Under the pieces are notes generated by a model. It worked only from the letters and a program-made list of their open reading frames with translations. It was not told where the DNA came from and did no database searches. From Gynuella sunshinyii YC6258 (GTDB taxonomy: Bacteria > Pseudomonadota > Gammaproteobacteria > Pseudomonadales > Natronospirillaceae), in assembly GCF_000940805.1 (NCBI RefSeq), contig NZ_CP007142.1, forward strand, positions 4,626,593 through 4,690,592: a DNA stretch of 64,000 nt, in the 5' to 3' direction. Both the position numbers and the translations under genes were made by a program. Of this stretch, positions 54,541 to 62,935 are shown one piece after another; the stretch's first letter is position 1; every line of letters starts with the position of its first letter.

Positions 54541-55134
54541 TCAGATAATCAATAACACGCTGCCGGCGGTCAATGATGCCAAAGAATAATTAAAAATTTT
54601 TAATGCCCGATGACTGGTTAGAAACTGTTTGATCTGAGTACCCAATAGTGCCCAACAGCTGCAACAGGGTAACGACACCAGAGCGAGACAAACCACCACG
54701 ATGATCAGACTGGCCGTTAGAGCCTCACCTTCAACGGTAAACGCCGATATTGCAGTGACCGCCATCGTCCAGCCCTTGGGATTGACCAGCTGGAAAACAG
54801 CTCCTTGCCAGAAAGTCATAGGTTGCTCATTCCGGCTGCCTTCCACCACCCGACCTGACATAGCAATTTTCCACGCCAAATACAGCAGATAGACAGCTCC
54901 TATCACCTTCAGAGCGCTGTGCAATATGGGAAACCGGACAAACAATGCACCAAGACCCAAGGCAACAGCAATGCACAACAATGTATATCCAAACGTAACT
55001 CCGAGCAGATGCGGCACTGTACGGGCAAAGCCAAAATTAACCCCACTGGCCGTTAACATCAGATTATTAGGTCCGGGAGTAATGGTAACGGTAAACGCAA
55101 ACAACATAACCGACAACAGATAAGACCATTCCAT
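54541..55134 (-). CDS. LysE/RhtB-family amino acid exporter
   Basis: 197 residues with about six membrane helices. It starts with the family pattern (FTVTITPGPNNLMLTASG) and has FQLVNPKGWTMAVTA in the middle. Such proteins pump out amino acids or homoserine lactones. It overlaps the end of the phzF-like gene by one base and is the last gene of the operon, so the module may combine modification and export of an amino acid-like compound. Confidence 0.92.
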   Translation of the reverse strand: MEWSYLLSVMLFAFTVTITPGPNNLMLTASGVNFGFARTVPHLLGVTFGYTLLCIAVALGLGALFVRFPILHSALKVIGAVYLLYLAWKIAMSGRVVEGSRNEQPMTFWQGAVFQLVNPKGWTMAVTAISAFTVEGEALTASLIIVVVCLALVSLPCCSCWALLGTQIKQFLTSHRALKIFNYSLASLTAGSVLLII

Positions 55135-55925
55135 CAGTCCTGCTCCAAATAAATATTACCGGACAAATAAGTTACTGCAGATCCCGTCATCAAAACCCTT
55201 CCCTGGCGTAATTGACACAACAGATCACCAGAACGTTTTGAGATTTGTCTGGCAGTCAGCCGGGTTTTGTTTAACCGCTGGCTCCAATAAGGCGTTAGCA
55301 GGCAATGAGCCGATCCGGTAACCGGATCTTCATTGATGCCACTGGCAGGATTGACAAAAAATCTCGACACAAAATCGACACCTGACTGATCACCCGGCGC
55401 AGTCAGGATAACGCCAGACTGAATATCCAGACCCGAGAAACTGCCATGAAAATCAGCAACCTGCTGCTCATTTTCCAGTACTACCATTATTTTCTGGTTT
55501 TCCCAGACCTCAACGGGGTTAGCACGAATCAACTCCCGCAACGGCGACGCTAGCTCAAATGGCCGTAGCGTTTTTTCCGGGAAATCCAGTTGATACTGAG
55601 ATCCGGTTTTAGTCACAAGCAGCTCACCGCTCATGGTCTGAAAACGCAGTTCCGTGTTCTGATAGTTCAACTCGTGCCACAACACGTGAGCCGTTGCGAG
55701 AGTTGCATGACCACATAACTCAATCTCATAACCCGGGGTAAACCAGCGTAAATGAAAGCCATCATTCGAAGGCACAAAAAAAGCGGTTTCTGAAAGATTG
55801 TTTTCCGCTGCAATCATCTGCATTTGCGTATCAGACAACCAGGAATACAAGGGTATCACTGCCGCAGGATTACCTTTAAAAACCTGATCGGTAAATGCAT
55901 CCACCTGAAAAATCGGTAATTTCAC
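55134..55925 (-). CDS. PhzF-family isomerase
   Basis: 263 residues: FQVDAFTDQVFKGNPAAVIPL at the start, the catalytic Glu region AAENNLSETAFFVP, and the conserved GYEIELCGHATLATAHV and GSAHCLLTPYW. PhzF enzymes isomerise or epimerise small substrates such as the phenazine intermediate DHHA; many free-standing members have unknown substrates. It lies 3 bp after the AlaX gene. Confidence 0.92.
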   Translation of the reverse strand: MKLPIFQVDAFTDQVFKGNPAAVIPLYSWLSDTQMQMIAAENNLSETAFFVPSNDGFHLRWFTPGYEIELCGHATLATAHVLWHELNYQNTELRFQTMSGELLVTKTGSQYQLDFPEKTLRPFELASPLRELIRANPVEVWENQKIMVVLENEQQVADFHGSFSGLDIQSGVILTAPGDQSGVDFVSRFFVNPASGINEDPVTGSAHCLLTPYWSQRLNKTRLTARQISKRSGDLLCQLRQGRVLMTGSAVTYLSGNIYLEQD

Positions 55926-55928
55926 CTG

Positions 55929-56657
55929 TCAGTCCTCCAGCTCGATATTGAAACGCTTATTTTGTTTGCCTTTACTCTTGATACTGGCAATTCTTATCTG
56001 ACCGATTTCCGCAGTATTGGCAACATGGGTTCCCCCACATGGCTGATAATCAATTCCCTCACCCACCCGGATCATGCGTATGTCGCCAAGACCGCGTGGT
56101 GGCTGAACGCTCATGGTTCTGACCAGCTCAGGATTATCATCCAGCTGCTGTTCGGTGATGTAGGAAATCGATACCGGTAAAGCTGCCTGCACCAGTTCAT
56201 TTAACTGTCGGGTCAGTTGCTCTTTGTCCCAATCAGATGTTTGAACATCAAATTCACAGCGACTCTGCAGCTCACTCACACCACCACCGGTCACGGGAGC
56301 AGGTATGATTGAACACATCAAATGCATGGCAGTATGCATACGCATCAAACGATGACGACGCGCCCAGTTCAGCTCCAGCGTTACACAAGTACCAGCTGCC
56401 AGCCCGGCTATAGAAGTGCCATTGAGATAATGAACGATATGCTGCCTGTCTGCGCTGTAACGGGTGTTGGTAATTTCAATGCGCCTTCCATCTTCCGTTA
56501 ACAGCCACCCCTGATCACCCGGCTGTCCTCCCCCCTGAGGGTAAAAAATAGTTTCTGCGGTAATCAGCTGCCACTGACCTTCAGCTGGTTCCATCGCGAC
56601 AATTGTAGTTTTGAGCTGCTTAAGATAAGCATCTTCGTAAAACATTTTGTGCGTCAT
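55929..56657 (-). CDS. AlaX-type alanyl-tRNA editing protein
   Basis: 242 residues resembling the editing domain of AlaRS. The zinc-binding set is visible: HTAMH (about residues 100-107) and CGGTH near the C-terminus (DYQPCGGTHVANT). FYPQGGGQPGDQGWL is the AlaX N-terminal signature. It removes serine or glycine wrongly attached to tRNA-Ala. It is the first gene of the operon, facing the MocR gene across a perfect palindrome. Why an editing protein is in an exporter operon is unclear; it may act on a related amino acid. Confidence 0.9.
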   Translation of the reverse strand: MTHKMFYEDAYLKQLKTTIVAMEPAEGQWQLITAETIFYPQGGGQPGDQGWLLTEDGRRIEITNTRYSADRQHIVHYLNGTSIAGLAAGTCVTLELNWARRHRLMRMHTAMHLMCSIIPAPVTGGGVSELQSRCEFDVQTSDWDKEQLTRQLNELVQAALPVSISYITEQQLDDNPELVRTMSVQPPRGLGDIRMIRVGEGIDYQPCGGTHVANTAEIGQIRIASIKSKGKQNKRFNIELED

Positions 56658-56676
56658 AACTACTTACCACTCCTCA

Positions 56677-56696
56677 TAATTGTATGCATACAATTA
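56677..56696. promoter_or_regulatory. Perfect 20-bp palindrome between alaX and the MocR gene
   Basis: TAATTGTATGCATACAATTA, fully symmetric. It lies 20 bp before the alaX ATG and 77 bp before the MocR ATG. GntR-type regulators bind palindromes of the TTGTNNNNNACAA kind, so this is the likely MocR operator for both directions. Confidence 0.8.
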
Positions 56697-56772
56697 ATAA
56701 ATTGATCATGCCTAATCGATACAATATTATCGTAATCAGCTAATCAATACGGTCAATCTTTTTTTTGTCACC

Positions 56773-58167
56773 ATGACATTCAATATATCGAACCTGGATG
56801 CCTTCGAAGGCCCAAAATACAAAGCTCTGGCGGATGCCATTGAACAGGCTATTCAGCACGGCGAACTGGTGCCGGGTGAAAAATTACCCACTCACCGTTA
56901 TCTGGCTGACCAACTGAACGTGACTGTAGGTACTGTCACCAGAGGATATGCCGAGGCCGAGCGCCGACAACTGCTGACCAGCAAAGTGGGTAGTGGCACT
57001 TACGTACGCGACAGCAATCACTCGTCATTGTTCTACTACTCAGAAACTCTGGAAAGCGATCAGCTGAACCTGACCTATAGCGTGGCATTGTCAGGACGCC
57101 AGCCGGAGATACTTGAACAGGCAATGAAGCAGATACAATCCGATCACCGCCTAATGACCGAACTACTGGATTATCATTCGGTAAACGGCCTTCAGCGCCA
57201 CAATCAGGCATTTACTCAATGGCTGGAATATTGTGGTGTTGAAAATATTCGCTCTGACAACATGATTATTACCAGCGGTGGACAGCATGGCTTTTTCTCC
57301 AGCCTCATGGCGCTGACTCAACCCGGCGATACGGTCATCTGTGAAGGACTGACCTACCCCGGCTTCATCAGTGCTGCCCATCATTTGCATTTAAAACTGA
57401 TCGGGCTGGAGTTTGATGACCATGGCCTGACACCAGAAGCCTTGTCTCTGGCATGTCAACGATATCGGCCACGGGTTCTATACGTTGCCTCAAGAATGGC
57501 CAACCCCATCCCGGTTACGATGGGAATAGAACGACTCACTGCACTGGCACGTGTATGCCGCCAGCATGATATCTGGATCATTGATGATGATACTCAGGGC
57601 GGCGCGCTCGGTCCGACTGAGACCCCTTCATTTCATACCGTTCTGCCTGAACGTACCATTCTGATTTCGAGCCTTTCCAAAGTTTTTGGTGGGGGTTTGC
57701 GCATGGGCGCAATACATGCTCCGGATAAGCTGGTTTCTCAAATAGGTTCTGCCGTCCGCGCAACAAACTGGATGTCATCTCCAATTCTGGCGGAGCTCGC
57801 CAGCCAACTCATCATGGATGGGGCATTGGCTGCCATACGCCAGGAACAATACCTCAAACTGGAGCGTCGACATGTGCTGACACGGGAGTTCCTTGGTGGC
57901 TTCAATCTGACCCAGAACCATGGCTTTAACATCTGGCTGGAACTACCAGACCACTGGCGCGCGGCCACATTTATGGAAGCGCTCGATACGGAAGGAATCC
58001 GGGTTAAAACTGCCGAAGTATTTGCAGCAGGCCAGTATTCGGCGCCGCAAGCGGTACGGTTTTGCATCGGCGGCAAGATCAACTTTGACAACCTCAGGCT
58101 GGCACTGGAAAAAATGAACGCCATCCTGTCGCAAAAACCAGCACTTTTCTCTGACCTTACGATTTAG
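56773..58167 (+). CDS. MocR-type regulator (GntR HTH plus aminotransferase-like domain)
   Basis: 464 residues: winged HTH (YKALADAIEQAIQHGELVPGEKLPTHRYLADQLNVTVGTVTRGYAEAERR), then a fold type I PLP domain with ITSGGQHGFFSSLMAL, DDDTQGGALG and the PLP-binding Lys in SSLSKVFGGGLRMGAI. MocR proteins sense PLP-amino acid adducts. It probably controls alaX-phzF-lysE on one side and itself plus rarD on the other. No Shine-Dalgarno sequence is visible before the ATG at 56773. Confidence 0.92.
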   Translation: MTFNISNLDAFEGPKYKALADAIEQAIQHGELVPGEKLPTHRYLADQLNVTVGTVTRGYAEAERRQLLTSKVGSGTYVRDSNHSSLFYYSETLESDQLNLTYSVALSGRQPEILEQAMKQIQSDHRLMTELLDYHSVNGLQRHNQAFTQWLEYCGVENIRSDNMIITSGGQHGFFSSLMALTQPGDTVICEGLTYPGFISAAHHLHLKLIGLEFDDHGLTPEALSLACQRYRPRVLYVASRMANPIPVTMGIERLTALARVCRQHDIWIIDDDTQGGALGPTETPSFHTVLPERTILISSLSKVFGGGLRMGAIHAPDKLVSQIGSAVRATNWMSSPILAELASQLIMDGALAAIRQEQYLKLERRHVLTREFLGGFNLTQNHGFNIWLELPDHWRAATFMEALDTEGIRVKTAEVFAAGQYSAPQAVRFCIGGKINFDNLRLALEKMNAILSQKPALFSDLTI

Positions 58168-58176
58168 GAAATGCTT

Positions 58177-59076
58177 ATGAGCACTCAAAAGAGCGGCGTT
58201 TTATTTGCCCTGTCAGCCTATGGCATATGGGGATTTCTGGTCATTTATTTTAAAGTGCTGAAACACGTTCCGGCACAGGAAATTCTAATCCACCGGATAT
58301 TCTGGAGCATTATATTTACCGGCCTGTTGCTGGTGGCTTTTAAGAACCTGAATGGTCTGCGTACCATCCTGCACACCCCCCAAAAACTGATGACTCTGTT
58401 GCTGTCCAGCGCTCTGATCGCCACCAACTGGCTGATATTCATCTGGGCTATTCAGCATGACCGCATGCTGGATGCCAGTCTGGGTTATTACATCAATCCG
58501 CTGGTGAATATCCTGTTGGGTTTGGTGTTTTTGCAGGAAAAACTACGCCGTTTGCAATGGTTTGCGGTTGCACTCGCCTTCTCTGGCGTTGCCATACAGC
58601 TGATTGCGTTCGGTAAACTGCCCTGGATCTCGCTGGCACTGGCCATGAGCTTCGGGGTATATGGCCTGATCCGCAAACAGGTACAGATCGATGCCCAGAC
58701 AGGACTGTTCGTGGAAACACTGATCCTGTTGTTACCGGCCATCATTTATGTATTCTGGAATGATCATAATGAGACATTCAATATGCTCAACAACTCATGG
58801 CAGCTGAACATATGGCTGATACTGGCCGGCCCGTTTACCAGCATTCCATTGATCTTGTTTGCCGCAGGCGCTAAACGCCTTAATTACAGCACCATGGGAT
58901 TTTTCCAGTACATTGCCCCCAGCGTGATGTTTTTACTGGCAGTATTTGTATTTGGTGAAGTATTTACTCTGTCCAAGGGGGTAACATTTGGGTTTATCTG
59001 GACAGCGCTGTTTATATTCAGTTATGACGGCATCCACCAACACAGACAGCAACGCCGGAAACTGGCACCCGTTTAA
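58177..59076 (+). CDS. rarD: RarD/EamA-family transporter
   Basis: 299 residues from the ATG at 58177 (AGGAAA upstream), ten predicted membrane helices and the RarD start pattern (SAYGIWGFLVIYFKVLKHVPAQEILIHRIFWS). Later blocks match (LGYYINPLVNILLGLVFLQEKL, GFFQYIAPSVMFLLAVFVFGE). A drug/metabolite-type exporter or importer of unknown substrate, 9 bp after the MocR gene, so the locus has two transporters. Confidence 0.92.
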   Translation: MSTQKSGVLFALSAYGIWGFLVIYFKVLKHVPAQEILIHRIFWSIIFTGLLLVAFKNLNGLRTILHTPQKLMTLLLSSALIATNWLIFIWAIQHDRMLDASLGYYINPLVNILLGLVFLQEKLRRLQWFAVALAFSGVAIQLIAFGKLPWISLALAMSFGVYGLIRKQVQIDAQTGLFVETLILLLPAIIYVFWNDHNETFNMLNNSWQLNIWLILAGPFTSIPLILFAAGAKRLNYSTMGFFQYIAPSVMFLLAVFVFGEVFTLSKGVTFGFIWTALFIFSYDGIHQHRQQRRKLAPV

Positions 59077-59316
59077 GCCGATAATATGCCTGCCCTGGTT
59101 ACAACAGAATCAGGGCAGCGATCATCCATCACCGCCGGTCTCACAAATATCGCTGTGGAACCAAGTGTCAGTATCCGATAGCTGGTGCATATAGTCCCGA
59201 GCACAAGCTTGCAGCTCTAAATGTCGCACCTGTAAAAACAAATCAGCCGAACATGTAACTCATCTGACTGGTGATTACACTAAACTGTTGTTTTTACCAA
59301 AAACCAGGAAAACAAA

Positions 59317-60120
59317 ATGAACATCACTGAGTTTTTTGCCAATCTATGGAATGACTATGTCCGTATGACCCCACAGGCGGATGCTATACAACAGGCATTC
59401 CAACAACGTGGTGAACAGGTCATCAATGACCATGTGGCTTTCCGAACATTTAAGCATTCCGCCGTCGAACTGGAGAGAATAGAACCTTTTTTATTCGATC
59501 TCGGTTATCAGCGTAACGAGCAATATCATTTTTCAGCCAAAAAACTCAACGCCTGGAGCTATATTCACCAGGATGAAAATCAGCCACTGATCTTTTTGAG
59601 TGAACTGCTGACGGATCAACTGTCCGCCCCCACCCAAGCGATTATCCGCTCCCTGACGGAGCAAATTGACCCAGGCAGTATCACAGACGCCAGCGTGTTT
59701 TATTCAGGCCGCCATTGGCAATGCCCTGACTATCAAACGTATCAAAGCCTGTTAGCAGAAAGTGAATACGCTGCATGGCTAAGTGTTTTTGGATTAAGAG
59801 CCAACCACTTTACAGTTGCGGTTCACAAGCTTCATAGCTTGAAAACACTGCCTGAGGTGAACGAATTTGTTGAGTCACTGGATTATGAATTAAATACCAC
59901 GGGCTCCAAAATCAAAGGCTCCCCCGAGGTATTTCTGGAACAATCCTCAACGATGGCCAGTCACCAGGACGTGACATTCGGTGATGGCTCAACTTATCAG
60001 ATCCCCACCTGTTTTTATGAATTCGCCCGCCGCTATTCTCTGCCCGACGGATCATTATTCAAGGGCTTTGTCGAAGCGAATGCCGACAAAATCTTTGACT
60101 CGACCAACGCCCGGCGCTGA
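59317..60120 (+). CDS. DUF1338 protein (2-oxoadipate dioxygenase/decarboxylase fold)
   Basis: 267 residues. Metal ligands of the HglS family can be picked out: His in NDHVAFRTF, His in GLRANHFTVAV and Glu in TCFYEFARRY. HglS converts 2-oxoadipate to 2-hydroxyglutarate in lysine breakdown; it is longer (about 460 aa), so this short member may have another substrate. It stands alone. Confidence 0.82.
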   Translation: MNITEFFANLWNDYVRMTPQADAIQQAFQQRGEQVINDHVAFRTFKHSAVELERIEPFLFDLGYQRNEQYHFSAKKLNAWSYIHQDENQPLIFLSELLTDQLSAPTQAIIRSLTEQIDPGSITDASVFYSGRHWQCPDYQTYQSLLAESEYAAWLSVFGLRANHFTVAVHKLHSLKTLPEVNEFVESLDYELNTTGSKIKGSPEVFLEQSSTMASHQDVTFGDGSTYQIPTCFYEFARRYSLPDGSLFKGFVEANADKIFDSTNARR

Positions 60121-60150
60121 TCTTCCAGCCATACCGGTTTGCTGCCAACA

Positions 60151-60175
60151 GTGTACAATAGCCAATTTTGTACAC
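60151..60175. promoter_or_regulatory. Inverted repeat before the M18 aminopeptidase gene
   Basis: GTGTACAA, 9 bp, TTGTACAC (60151-60158, 60168-60175), perfect, 19 bp before the gene start. Candidate operator or short stem-loop. Confidence 0.5.
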
Positions 60176-60194
60176 TTGAGGCAGTTAGTTTTCT

Positions 60195-61487
60195 ATGTCT
60201 GATTTACTTGTGATCCAGGAACTACTGGATTTTCTGGGCAAGTCTCCCACCCCTTTTCATGCAGTACAGCAAGTCACCGAACAGCTGCTCAAAGCCGGAT
60301 ATGTGCGACTGGATGAGAAACAGTCCTGGCAGCTCGCCCCCGAAGGCAAGTACTTTACCACCCGCAATGACTCCAGCCTTATAGCGTTTCATACCGGGCG
60401 TCATGATCCTACAGAAGCTGGTATCCGCATGATGGGGGCACATACCGACAGCCCCGCACTTAAGGTAAAACCTTCCCCAGTAACCATTAATAAAGGGTAT
60501 CTGCAGCTGGCTGTTGAAGTATATGGCGGTGTTCTGCTCAACCCATGGTTTGACCGGGATCTGTCTCTGGCTGGACGCGTCAGCTATAAAACCAATGATG
60601 GCATTCTGAAAAATGCCCTGATTGATTTTCGCACCCCGATTGCCATTATCCCCAGCCTGGCCATCCACCTGGATCGGACTCAGAACGAAAGCAAAAAAAT
60701 AAACCCTCAAACGGACCTTCCGCCTATTCTTGCACAAGTGTCCAACAGCGAAAATTTCAGTTTCGAATCCCTGTTAAAAGACCAGATCAATGATGATGCC
60801 TTGGCGGAGGTGCTCGACTGGGAACTGTTCTTTTACGATACCCAGCTACCTGCTGAAGTCGGTTTGAACAAGGAGTTTATCGCCAGTGCCCGGCTTGACA
60901 ACCTGCTGAGCTGTTTCATTGGTCTGCAAAGTTTTATCAACTCCGATGCCAGCCAGCCAGCGCTGATTGTGTTCAATGATCATGAGGAAGTGGGAAGCGC
61001 ATCTGCATCAGGTGCTGATGGCCCATTCCTGAAGCAGGTATTGGAAAGATGGATTGGCGACAGTGCCGAAACCTTTGTACAGACAATCAGTCGTTCGCTG
61101 ATGATTTCCGTGGATAATGCCCATGGTGTTCACCCGAACTTTGCCAGTTGGCATGAACCCGATCACCAGCCGATTCTGAACAGCGGTCCGGTTATCAAAA
61201 TAAACGCCAACCAACGTTATGCCAGCAACAGTACAAGCCAGGCTTTGTTCAGACACATTTGCCAGCAGGTTAATGTTCCGGTTCAGGTATTCGTCGTTCG
61301 CTCTGATCTCGCCTGCGGTTCGACCATCGGTCCGATCACTGCAACCAACCTTGGTGTCAATACCGTGGATGTAGGCGTTGCAACGTTTGCCATGCATTCT
61401 ATTCGGGAAACTGCCGGCGCCAAAGATCCGTTATTGTTGCTTAAAGCTCTACAGCATTTTTTCAATTCAAGCAGTATCAGTGCATAG
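60195..61487 (+). CDS. apeB: M18-family aminopeptidase
   Basis: 430 residues with the M18 pattern: [15 protein letters not shown] for the first metal His-Asp, [20 protein letters not shown] with the catalytic Glu-Glu, [11 protein letters not shown] and the final [10 protein letters not shown]-like His ([14 protein letters not shown]). It removes N-terminal acidic or other residues from peptides in the cytoplasm. The acyltransferase gene starts 10 bp later and may be cotranscribed. Confidence 0.95.
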   Translation: MSDLLVIQELLDFLGKSPTPFHAVQQVTEQLLKAGYVRLDEKQSWQLAPEGKYFTTRNDSSLIAFHTGRHDPTEAGIRMMGAHTDSPALKVKPSPVTINKGYLQLAVEVYGGVLLNPWFDRDLSLAGRVSYKTNDGILKNALIDFRTPIAIIPSLAIHLDRTQNESKKINPQTDLPPILAQVSNSENFSFESLLKDQINDDALAEVLDWELFFYDTQLPAEVGLNKEFIASARLDNLLSCFIGLQSFINSDASQPALIVFNDHEEVGSASASGADGPFLKQVLERWIGDSAETFVQTISRSLMISVDNAHGVHPNFASWHEPDHQPILNSGPVIKINANQRYASNSTSQALFRHICQQVNVPVQVFVVRSDLACGSTIGPITATNLGVNTVDVGVATFAMHSIRETAGAKDPLLLLKALQHFFNSSSISA

Positions 61488-61497
61488 AGAGACAGTT

Positions 61498-62103
61498 GTG
61501 AATCATAATAACAATATTATTCCGGAGATTCCGGACTGTTATCCACGCGTGGGAAACAGTTTTACCCGTTGGTTTGGGAAATCAGTATTTGGCGCCATGG
61601 GATGGTCTATCAATGGAACATTTCCAGCTATTAATAAAGCCATCCTGGCGATAGCTCCCCATACTTCGAACATGGATTTTGTGGTTGGCATTTTTGCCAA
61701 ATTCGCCATTGGCACCCGTATTCACTGGATAGGTAAGGATTCGCTATTCGTCTGGCCAGCAAAATATATGTTCACCCATTGGGGAGGCATTCCGGTCTGC
61801 CGAACTTCTCCTCAGGGCGTGGTCGACCAGCTGGTGGAATCGTTCAAACAGCACGATAAACTGCTGTTGGTTATTACCCCGGAAGGCACCCGCAAAAAAA
61901 CCGAAAAACTGAAAACCGGCTTTATCCGCATTGCTCATACGGCCGATATTCCCATCTTTCCGATTGGCTTCGATTTTGGCAAAAAAAGGATCGAGCTTGG
62001 GGAACTGTTCTATGCCAGTGGTGATGTTGAAAAGGATGAACGGGAACTGAGGGATTATTTCAAGCGCTTTAAAGGATATGCCCCTGAAAACTACTGTGAT
62101 TGA
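61498..62103 (+). CDS. PlsC-family acyltransferase
   Basis: 201 residues from GTG at 61498 behind GAGAGACA; upstream frame starts fall inside apeB. The acyltransferase HX4D motif is APHTSNMDF, and the second block is ITPEGTRKKTEKLKTGFIRIA. Probably transfers an acyl chain to lysophosphatidate or a similar lipid at the inner membrane; no clear membrane helix is seen. Confidence 0.87.
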   Translation: MNHNNNIIPEIPDCYPRVGNSFTRWFGKSVFGAMGWSINGTFPAINKAILAIAPHTSNMDFVVGIFAKFAIGTRIHWIGKDSLFVWPAKYMFTHWGGIPVCRTSPQGVVDQLVESFKQHDKLLLVITPEGTRKKTEKLKTGFIRIAHTADIPIFPIGFDFGKKRIELGELFYASGDVEKDERELRDYFKRFKGYAPENYCD

Positions 62104-62162
62104 GACTGTCTCTTTCAGTTAATTTCAGGGATTTTCACACAATCCCCATGAAATACTTTTGA

Positions 62163-62203
62163 ATGATCATCAGAAAGATCAGGACGATCTCTCTGATGAT
62201 CAT
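62163..62203. terminator. 41-bp imperfect palindrome between convergent genes
   Basis: ATGATCATCAGAAAGATC, 5 bp, GATCTCTCTGATGATCAT; 17 of 18 pairs match. It lies between the acyltransferase gene and trpG, which converge. No long T run follows, so termination is only likely. Confidence 0.55.
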
Positions 62204-62269
62204 GCTATTACCCGGTGAATCCTCTCACACTGCTGACAATCCACTGGGTTAATACTCGGATCAATACCA

Positions 62270-62935
62270 TTAATATTCCTGATACAAAAAATTATGAATC
62301 AGTTCTTTGCCACCTTCTGTGGCAAAAGATTCTGGATGGAACTGGATGCCATGGACAGGATAATCCTTATGTTTGACGCCCATTATTTCAAAACTCCCGC
62401 CTGCACGTATTTTTTCCAGGTTAGTAAAGTCCTTGCTTTCCAGGTTTCCAACAGCAGCAGTAACCGCCAAACAGTCAGGCAGACTTTCTGCCTCAGCAAT
62501 TAGAGAGTGATAGCGCATAATTTCCAACTGATCAGGAATATTCTTAAACACCCCTTTGCCATCGTGTTGAATCGGACTGGTTTTTCCATGCATGGGTAAC
62601 GGCGCTTTTATCACCCGGCCCCCAAAAACATGAACGATACCCTGCATCCCCAGGCATACCCCCAGCATCGGAATACTTGGCCCGAGTTCACGAATCACTG
62701 TGGCACAAATGCCGAAATATTTCTCATCATCCGGCGATCCAGGCCCAGGAGAAATAATGATTCGGTCAGGATTTAAAGCAGTGATTTGTGCCAGGCTCAG
62801 CTCATCATTACGTTTTACCGTAATGGCAAAATCCTGAATCCTGCCCTGATTTTTATCAGAGGTCAGGATCTCGCCAATATATTGATAAAGGTTATAGGTA
62901 AAGGAGTCATAATTATCGATGATCAACACATTCAT
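62270..62935 (-). CDS. trpG: Anthranilate/aminodeoxychorismate synthase glutaminase subunit
   Basis: 221 residues of class I glutamine amidotransferase. Catalytic Cys is in MLGVCLGMQG and the His-Glu pair in IQFHPESFATEGG; IISPGPGSPDD is the oxyanion region. It supplies ammonia to the TrpE-like subunit whose gene overlaps by one base (TAATG). It could serve tryptophan or folate; pairing with a TrpE-like gene favours anthranilate synthesis. Confidence 0.92.
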   Translation of the reverse strand: MNVLIIDNYDSFTYNLYQYIGEILTSDKNQGRIQDFAITVKRNDELSLAQITALNPDRIIISPGPGSPDDEKYFGICATVIRELGPSIPMLGVCLGMQGIVHVFGGRVIKAPLPMHGKTSPIQHDGKGVFKNIPDQLEIMRYHSLIAEAESLPDCLAVTAAVGNLESKDFTNLEKIRAGGSFEIMGVKHKDYPVHGIQFHPESFATEGGKELIHNFLYQEY

